Below are positions 56,402 through 64,000 of a stretch of DNA of 64,000 nt, piece after piece (within the stretch, counting starts at the first letter, position 1; each line of letters begins with the position of its first letter). This stretch comes from Chamaecyparis obtusa (Eukaryota > Streptophyta > Pinopsida > Cupressales > Cupressaceae): contig BSBK01000967.1 in assembly GCA_027943335.1 (NCBI GenBank), positions 276,001 to 340,000 of the forward strand. Direction: 5' to 3'. The notes below the pieces were generated by a model. It was not told the origin of the DNA, ran no database searches, and was given only the letters and a program-made list of their open reading frames with translations. Position numbers and translations under genes: made by a program.

Positions 56402-58128
56402 CTATTTATGAGTTTCATCTTCTTCCTTCTTCGCCTTAGAGATATTTTTTATGGCAACATTGAAGTCAGAAAGCTCATGAATTCTTTCTTGGATCTTTCT
56501 CCTTTTTGTAGACTAGGTATATTTACCCGGGCCCTCCTCTTCCATAGCCTCATTATCCTCCTCAAGTTTCTTGCTGGGGGAGTCAGCGTCCAGCTCTACT
56601 TTGATGGTCAGAAAATAGTCCATGGCAGAACCCATGAACATATTATTATCCTGCATGTGTTTCTTCATGGCATTCTCAAGCATATCCATTCTAACTTGCA
56701 TTTCCTACACCTTCTTGTCCCTATCCTTGTTCATGTTACCATCTAAAGAGTTCGAGCCAGACTCCAACCTTTCTTGCAGGGAATCAACCTTAGTAGAAAT
56801 ATAACAACATTTTAAATTCAAATTTTTTATTTCCTGGAATACCCATTTCAATAAATGAAATGAATACATAGAAGCAACCTTTGTAGTCTGGAGAACCCCA
56901 AAGGGAGGGTCAATTTTTTCATCCATATCTTCTTTGAGCAATTGAACATTTTGTTCCTACATATCGATAGTTTTGGCAAAGGGAAGTTCAAAGAATAGGC
57001 TGGGGCATTAACTTTCTCCGCTCCAAGGGAAGCTGTCTCTGCATCAGGGGAAATCTTCTCCACTTCAGGGGTATCCTTCTAAATATCCGAATAGACCTCC
57101 ATGATAACCTCCAACTTAGGGGAGATGGGCATGTCATGTTCTTCAAAACTATCATACTCCACCAAGATGGGGACTTGTTGACCACCAACATCCTCCTCTT
57201 TCTTGTCATCCTCATTGTTATTCTTGATTTGAGAGGTATTCCCCACCTCCATAGTACCAACAGCCTCCTCCTCCAAGTTCTCATAATCCCCTAAACCCGT
57301 ATTCGACACTGAAGTCGAAGCATCACTACCTTCCTAGGTCGAATCAATTGTGTCCTCATAACCATCTGCACTCTCAATAGTGGTATCAATATCCATACCC
57401 ACATCCTTATCCTTTCTTAAGTTTTTTCCAAAAGGACTCTCCTCTTTAACAACCGTCTCCCTAATATGTTTATTAGCCAAGCCAGAGGTTTTGGGAAAAG
57501 AAGTGATAGGGCTAGAGATGGCAGTCTACTTAATGTGTTCTACAATGAGGAGAATAAGCCCTTCATGCAGAATGGGTTTCTTCTCTTTCTTTCTATGTTG
57601 AGAAATACTAAGGTGGAGGGACTAAATGATATAGTAAGCCAATGACACCCTAATCTTATGATGTAAATGATAAAGAAACACAAAATGGTAGGAATGGGTG
57701 CATTTAAAGCTACCATCTAGGGTAAAATATTCCATGATTGCCATCATAACCCAGATTTCTTTGAATGCCGCAACATCATAGCAACCACTGGAATCTTTCA
57801 CCAAACTCTTCCCTTCAACCTTGCTTTTGGGGAAGCGCTAGATGGCCTTTTGCAAAATTCTCTTATCTCTGTAAAATGTGATGCCCTTGAGGCTAAGCCC
57901 GAACACCTCGGCAATGAGTTCCTTAGTTATGTTCACAGTGAGACTAGCTATAGTAACCGCCCCATCTTTCTAGGACTCAGCAAACATTTTCGTAGCACTT
58001 TCTTTAGTCCCATGCAACCGTTCGATATAGGTAGTAAGACCCCTCTTAGTGAGAATTTCCTAGACCTCTGACATTTTTTTCCATTTTGTACAGTCCTTCA
58101 GTTCCCTTTGATTTATCCCACCACCCAT
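56402..58128 (-). pseudogene. Decayed coiled-coil protein, retroelement-associated type
   Basis: The minus-strand frame starts at ATG 58128 (MGGGINQRELKDCTKWKKMS) and ends at TAG 56402-56404, about 575 codons. The N-terminal part reads LTVNITKELIAEVFGLSLKG, ITFYRDKRIL, and YFTLDGSFKCTHSYHFVFLY, with PILHEGLILLIVEHIK. A strongly acidic linker follows (57360-57080), then a C-terminal coiled coil (STKVDSLQERLESGS, QVRMDMLENAMKKHMQD) and a Lys/Glu-rich end. Stops interrupt at several points, for example FAES-stop-KDGAV where Trp is likely. The plan (globular, acidic, coiled coil) resembles that of the long protein to the left. No catalytic motif is seen. I think it is a Gag-like or accessory protein of a plant retroelement, with low certainty on function. 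Confidence 0.55.
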
Positions 58129-58289
58129 GATATTGAAGATAACAATGACAGTAGCATAAGCAGAGAAAAACAAAATGTTGAAAGAAAAGGAAGCTTTGAA
58201 ATAAATAGAGATTAACTCATGTCTGTAATTAGTAATCTCGGGAAAGGCACCACTTTCTGTAATCATATTACCCTATTTCGTTAAAATGT
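58129..58289 (-). other. Leader of the coiled-coil gene and LINE junction
   Basis: The stretch before ATG 58128 is pyrimidine-rich on the minus strand and has no gene. The LINE's RNase H frame ends at about 58290. I see no clear poly(A) or target duplication to fix the LINE's 3' end. Confidence 0.45.
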
Positions 58290-61200
58290 GTCTAATCATC
58301 ATAATTTCTTGAGATACGCTGAATCCACCCTTTTTCTTTGAGACTTGTCAAAAGCTAGCTTGGCTTTCATATCAACGGTGAGATTGCAACATCTGTGCCA
58401 GATCATGATGTCCTTAGCTTTAACCACAAAGTTGGCTAGCTCATCAGTGGTACCATTCGATTCCTAGTAAGCGTGAGAAATAATGACTTGCTTAAAAGAC
58501 TTAATAATTACCCAGGCTTCCTTGATTATCACCTTAATGGACCATGATGGTTTTGTCATTTAATTGATGCACTTTAATATATTCATTGAATCTCCTTTAA
58601 TCCAAACATTTTGCGCCATATCTTTCTTAATAATTTTAAGGGTTTGAAGAAGGGCCATGGCTTCTACCATGTGGTTGTTTTGCACCCAATGGGAATCACC
58701 ATAGCAGCAAGGCAATTAGCCATGTCATCACAAATGAGGCCACCACAACCCACCAGGCCCAGGTTGCCCTTTGCAGCACCATCAAAGTTAATTTTAATCC
58801 ATCCCGATAGAGGAGAAAGCTAGATGGCATTCTCCCTTTGAGTTGGGGTTTTATTTGTGGGCCCAGCACTAAAAACACTAGCATTGAAGTCCAACAACCT
58901 ACCAATGGATGATTTGTAGTTTTCCTTGAGACTTATCTTAATCTTCTCAACAATCACCATAGGTGAGAGTTCATTATTCCTAAAGACTCTGTCATTGCGT
59001 TCTCTCCATAACCTCCAAATCACATGGGGAGCAATAAGATTCTATAGCTGTTGATCCATGGGGACCTCCGCTTTTCTCCACTACATATAGAAATTCTCCA
59101 TACTGTTGGGAAAAAACTAGTTAATCTACCAGCATTGTAACAAAAGCCACTAGACTTCCCAAGAAAAGAAACAATCAATGGCGAGATGGAAGACCGACTC
59201 CTCAACTTTCTTACAAAGGAAACATCTATTACTCAAGATCATACCACATTTTTGGAGGTTGTCTATAGTAAGAATTTTATTCTACAAAACCAGCCAGAAA
59301 AAATATTAATTTTTGAAATTAAACTTTTATCCCACACTTGAGCCCAAAAGGGGAGAGGATTCAACTACTACAATAAGAGCTCAGAACAGGAGGCCACAAT
59401 GAAGACACTAGAAGGAAGAATACCCCAAAACAACTCATCTTCTCTAGATGCTTTAACCTTCCAGATCATTAGATCTAGCATCAACGGCTTAAGCACTTCA
59501 TTCACTACAAAAAGGTCAATCCATGAACCATTTCTCCATTAGTCCCTGACCCTAGACCCAAATCTCTGACTACAGAGGTTAATGAAAGGTTGAAAAGTAG
59601 AGACATCACTACGAGGACAATCTTTGAGCCAACAATCTTCCCAAAACCTGATTCTTCTGCCATTGCCAAGATACCACTTAGTCCCTTTAAAGGCCACCTC
59701 CTTAGCATTCTGAATACTATTCCAAATGGAAGATCCTTGCACTTTCAGATCCATTTTCCAAAATTCAGAGATGTGGGAAAAGGAGAAGAGATACTTGTTA
59801 TGGATAATTTCATTCCATTCTCTCTTTTCCCCAAAAATCCTCCAAGTTTGTTTGGCCAAAAGTGCCACATTGGTAACTCTTAGAGGGCGAATGCCCAACC
59901 TCCCCCACTTTTAGGGAGTACAAACCTTGTCCCAAGCCACTAGGGCCAGTCTCTTTTTGTCTTCCACTCCCAACCACAAAAAAATTCTCTGAATTTTTTC
60001 AATAATATCTACATGTTTACCAAGAATTTTAAAGAGACTAAGAGCATAAATGGGGAGGCTCTGCAAAGAGGTCTTCAAGAGCTGAAGTTTACCAGCTTGA
60101 CTTAGTAATGCACCTTTCCAACTAGCCAACTTTCTGTTAAATATGTCAACAATACTAGCCCAAAAGGAATCAGGAGATTTAAGACCAAGAGGAAGGCCAA
60201 GATAGGTAGCCGGAAAGGTATCAATTTTGCACCCAATAATTCTAGCAATTCTATACTACCTATCCTCAAGAGTATTGATAAAAAATAAAGAGCTCTTATC
60301 CCAGTTAATGGATTGACTAGAACCTAAGGAATAAGTGGTAAGAGCTTGTTTAATAGCCTTAGCTTCCTGGATAGAGTAAAAACCCATGATGATAGTGTCA
60401 TCCACAAATTGTTCATGAGAACAAGGTCTAGAGGCCAAAGATGTGGAGAGAACTTTGAACAAATTGGTGGAGACCAAATGTTGGAGATAACTCCCCAGGC
60501 ATTCAACCATGATAGCAAACAGGATAGGAGATAGAGGATCTCCCTGCCGAAGCCCCCTGGAAGGTTTGAAAAATCTAGAGGGGGATCCATTAACCATAAA
60601 TTCAGTTGTAGAAGTACTAATGAGTTGGTAAATCAGTTTGAGGAAATTGTCACTAAAACCAAAAGATTTCAACACCTTGATCAATAGGTCCCAGTCCACT
60701 CGATCATAAGCCTTCGAAAGATCCAGTTTCAAAAGAAAGCCAGGGTTGAGAGAAACCTGATTGGAGTGAATTACCTCATGAACCTTCATAATCGAATCGA
60801 GGATCTACCCGCCAGGAACAAATCCACTTTGTTGAGGAGAAATGATCTGAGGAAGAATAACCAGCAAATGAGAGGTTATAACTTTAGATAAAATTTTGTA
60901 CACATAGTTACAAAGGCTAATCGGTCTAAAGGAATTCACTGAATCAACACAAGGCTTCTTAGGAATCAGAGCAATAAAGGTAGCATTAATCTCTTTTAAT
61001 AAGGATCTAGCTCCAAAAAATTCTTTAACAACATTGCAGATGTCCACACCAATAATATGCCAGAATTTATGAAAGAAGAACATAGGGAACCCATCTGGAC
61101 CTGAGGATTTATCACCTTCAAAAGAAAAGACAAAAGACTTGACTTCTTCCAAAGAAGGGATAACAATTAAAGCTTTGTTGGTAGCATCATTAACAATGGT

Positions 61201-62481
61201 GAGAATTGAGTCAAGAAGAGTATCTTGATTATCCAAATGGAGATTCAAATCTTTAGATAACAGAGAAGAGAAGAAATCAATCATAGCCTCAGATATATCC
61301 TTATTGTTACTGACCTCTCCTACCTCCACTTTAAGTTTGGAGATCCTATTAGAAGCTCTATATTTGGATGTAGACATGTGAAAGAATCTAGTATTCTTGT
61401 CCCCCACTTTAAGCCAAATTGACCTAGATCTCTGTCTCCAATACTCTTCCTCCTTGGAGATAATATTATGAGTCTTGGCAAGGATACTCTCCTCCTTATC
61501 CCTAAGCTCCGAAGTCATCCCATAATGTTGAATGGTATCCTGAATAATGTTAAGGTCCCTTTTCAACTAAATTTTAGATTTAAAAATGTCACCAAAAGCA
61601 TCTTTGCTCCAAGACTTGATATTCTGTTTAACACTAAGGAGTTTTTTAACCACTCTAAACATTGTGGTACCCTAAATATTGACATTCCACCAATCTTTAA
61701 TCTTCTATTCTAGATCCAGATGACCGATCCACATCTTTTCAAACCTGAAATGTGGGTTACCCTTAGTAGTAATTGGATCAGCACTAAAACAAATTGGGAA
61801 GTGATCAGAACTGATCTTCAAAAGGGATGAAAAGGAGAAACCAAAGCTTTTGAGCCAGCACACAGTGATTAGCGCATGGTCTAGCCACACTTGGATGAGG
61901 TTCTGACCAATCCTTCTATTCGACCAGGTATAATTGACCCCCTGAAGCTCCATATAAAAAAGAGCATGATTGTTGATAAATTCCATAAGCTTCGCTCTGC
62001 CATCAAGTTGACTCTGATTATCCACCCCACCAAAATTCCCATTTTCTTTCAAAGGACAATTGAAGTCACCAATAATCAACCAGGGAAGGTCTTGGAAAGA
62101 GTTTATGTGATTTTCAACTTTTTTCCAGAATTGGGATCTACCAGCTTTAGAGTTGGGGGCATAAATAGTAGTAGCAACCCATTCAAAATCCAGCTTAACA
62201 TGAACAAAGTTAATGCTTAAGTAGTTCAAATTTTCCATAATCACAGTCCCCCTAACATGATTCTAATTCCAAAAAATAGCAACCCCTCCCAAAGCCCCTT
62301 CAGAGCTAATGCCAACCACCCCACTATTTTTAAATAATCTAATTTTTTCCACCTTATCTTTCCCCATCTTAGTTTCTTGAACAAAAATAATATCAAGTTT
62401 ATAGTCTCTTACCAAATTCTTGAGAATATCTTGCTTATGAGGGGCATTCAACCCTCTTATGTTCCATGAGATGAACTTCAT
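58290..62481 (-). pseudogene. LINE ORF2: endonuclease, reverse transcriptase, RNase H
   Basis: The endonuclease starts MKFISWNIRGLNAPHKQ (62481) with QETKM, then IIGDFNCPL and SSDHFPICF, so its catalytic Asn, Glu, Asp and His motifs remain, though a stop splits it near 62263. Reverse transcriptase (61566-60256) has SIWLKVGDKNTRFFH, SFRPISLCNYVYKILSKVI, an in-frame TAG after SGFVPGG (60805), LLKLDLSKAYDRVDWDLL, GLRQGDPLSPILF and QFVDDTIIMG, where FVDD replaces the common FADD. The thumb/zinc-binding part covers 60129-59000 in several frames (WKGALLSQAGKLQLLKTSLQ). RNase H (58830-58290) has INFDGAAKGNLGLVGCGG, a KGDS motif after a frameshift, and SHAY-stop-ESNGTTDELAN. The protein is broken at about ten places. 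Confidence 0.9.
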
Positions 62482-62524
62482 TTCTTGACCAGAGTATAGA
62501 CTCCCTGGATAGTAAGCTACTTAC

Positions 62525-63785
62525 CATCCGCAATATCCTTCTTACTTTCTCTTTCTCCAATCTCTTTGTTAGTATATCATCCTTGGGTTTTTTTCTGAGA
62601 TCCAACATCTGCCTTTAGACCCTTGGATCTCCACTCCTCTTTACTTCTAGTAGTGACACCCTTGGAGCTAGGTGTGACAAGTTTACTCTCCTTTTTTTGT
62701 TTCTTCCCCTTTTGAACAGCCTAGGGTTCTTTATTTTGATCTGCTGAGGGATTTTCACCAGTAGCAAGATCATCATCATTACTCCCCGATAGTGTTAGGA
62801 GTAGAAGAAGAGTCATATTCATATGATTTAACTTCCTCAAAAAGAACTCTATCAACTAGAGAGCCACTCTAAGATTCATTATTTATATCTCCCAAAATAG
62901 GAACCAACACCACCATAGGAACATAATCATCTCCAGAAAATCCAGCACCCGAATCCAAGAAGGGACTCTTAGGAGAATCTAAAAAAATTGGAGCAATAAG
63001 GTTACCCTCAATAGGGACAACTTCCATGGAGGAGGTAGCAATAGTATCTGAAACATGGGAAGCTAGATCTACCAGTTCCCCTTCCTCCAACACTGGGATG
63101 GTATTAGAATCCATTTTCTCAACTAAAGCTTCCTTTTTGCTACTATTATCACCTTCCAACATCTTCACTTCCTTCCAGACCTATCTGGTTGACTTCTGAG
63201 GTTTAGGATCTGAGTCCACTGGTAGAGAAGCCTTAGGAATTTTCTTTGGGAAGTGCTTAGCCCAGCGACCCATCTTATGACAAACAAAATGGGCAAATGG
63301 GAGTGATTCAAAACTCACCTCTTGCTTCCAAAAAACCAATTTGGAGTTGATATTAATCACTGATGGGAGATTGTCAAACTAACCAATATTAACATAGATC
63401 CTAGAAAAAATAAGTTTAACTTAGCAGTCGTCATAGGATCAACAGAGATGAGTTCACCTCCAAAAGAGGAAGCTAAACCCTTAAAGACCCCCTCATTCCA
63501 ATATTCAAGGGGAAGCCTAGGAAAACTAACCCAAATAGGTGTAGCCATAAATAAATTATTAGAGTAGTTCCAGTTAGGAACCCATTTGCGAAATGCCACA
63601 GTCATTCTACCAAAAATCCAAGGTCCTCCACATAACACATAGTCTTGATCTTCCTTATTGGAAAAATAAAAGGAGAGAAAGCATTTTGGAAGGGCTGCTA
63701 TATCAACATGGCCTTTCAACACCCATCTAAAACATGTTACTAAGTTTACTAAATTTTTTTTTCTTAAGAGTTTACACAACAACAA
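62525..63785 (-). pseudogene. LINE ORF1: DUF4283-like RNA-binding protein
   Basis: The frame from 63785 reads RWVLKGHVDIAALPKCFLSF, FSNKEDQDYVLCGGPWIFGR and RKWVPNWNYSNNLF, then IWVSFPRLPLEYWNEGVFK, which is the DUF4283 pattern found in plant LINE ORF1. A degenerate zinc-knuckle-like stretch, FVCHKMGRWAKHFPKK, follows near 63290-63240. The part from 63168 to 62869 is acidic and Ser-rich. The tail near 62700 is basic (KGKKQKKESK, KGVTTRSKEEW). Frameshifts and stops lie near 63357, 63180 and 62870. The ORF1 start is missing or outside the recognisable sequence. Confidence 0.8.
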
Positions 63786-64000
63786 TGAATATCAATGCGA
63801 AAGTAATACAACATAAAATAAAAACAAGTACATAAGTAAAACTCAATTATAGTTAACAACTGTCAAGGGAACCATGATGTAGAATTATGTATTATTAAAT
63901 GAATTATTTAGATTAAGCACATTTACAAAAGCCTCATATATGAATGAACAATAAGATACAACTGATCTATTGAAAGGTACACACAATGAAACAACATCCA
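63786..64000. other. Window end, no feature seen
   Basis: AT-rich sequence beyond the recognisable start of the LINE. Nothing supports a gene or repeat boundary. Confidence 0.5.

Larger units (their letters stand above)
58290..63785 (-). mobile_element. L1-type LINE retrotransposon
   Basis: On the minus strand, ORF1 (DUF4283-like plus basic tail) precedes ORF2 (endonuclease, reverse transcriptase, C-terminal RNase H), the layout of plant L1-clade LINEs with a terminal RNase H. Both frames are broken. The 5' end is at or beyond 63785 and may be truncated, since ORF1 starts inside the DUF4283 domain. It is not flanked by LTRs. Confidence 0.88.

Overview
This is plant nuclear DNA made almost entirely of transposable elements. 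I see no intact host gene, no tRNA or rRNA and no CRISPR. Plant origin rests on a Copia element primed by the initiator-tRNA-type site, Gypsy elements with a Tat-type Gag knuckle (C-x2-H-x4-H-x4-C), a CACTA (En/Spm-type) transposon with a 3-bp target duplication, and an L1-type LINE with a DUF4283-like ORF1 and a C-terminal RNase H. The AT-rich sequence, the depth of nesting and the old decayed copies suggest a very large genome. A conifer or other gymnosperm is my best guess, by inference only.

The layout resolves into a nest once the terminal repeats and target-site duplications (TSDs) are matched. The oldest layer is a minus-strand reading frame that starts near 54797 and ends near 1162, a decayed retroelement-like protein of about 1,380 codons. 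Three insertions split it: (1) Copia element A, 2089-28601; (2) a solo-LTR-like element H, 29049-33246; (3) Gypsy element D, 33655-52472. The reading frame rejoins in phase at all three junctions. A contains Gypsy element B (3500-22515) in its 5' LTR, and B contains Gypsy element C (6454-17831). D contains a roughly 10-kb CACTA element (37006-46966). Without A, H and D only about 14.5 kb of the window remains.

To the right of D lie the first part of the old frame with an upstream TATA-like box (52473-56075), a second decayed coiled-coil protein gene (56402-58128), and a minus-strand L1-type LINE whose ORF2 keeps endonuclease, reverse transcriptase and RNase H motifs (58290-62481) behind a decayed ORF1 (about 62525-63785).

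The three Gypsy elements all lack protease, reverse transcriptase and RNase H. C and D share a primer-binding site, a polypurine tract and a Gag-linker reading frame, so they look like non-autonomous members of one Tat-like group, dependent on an autonomous relative. The most unusual signal is a repeated bulged hairpin in C and D: an outer stem GRTG/CAYC, an unpaired AAAA, a variable inner stem and a small, often GNRA-like loop, with paired changes between copies. By eye, LTR divergence (A about 6-7 percent, B about 5, C about 2, D about 1.5) agrees with the nesting order.
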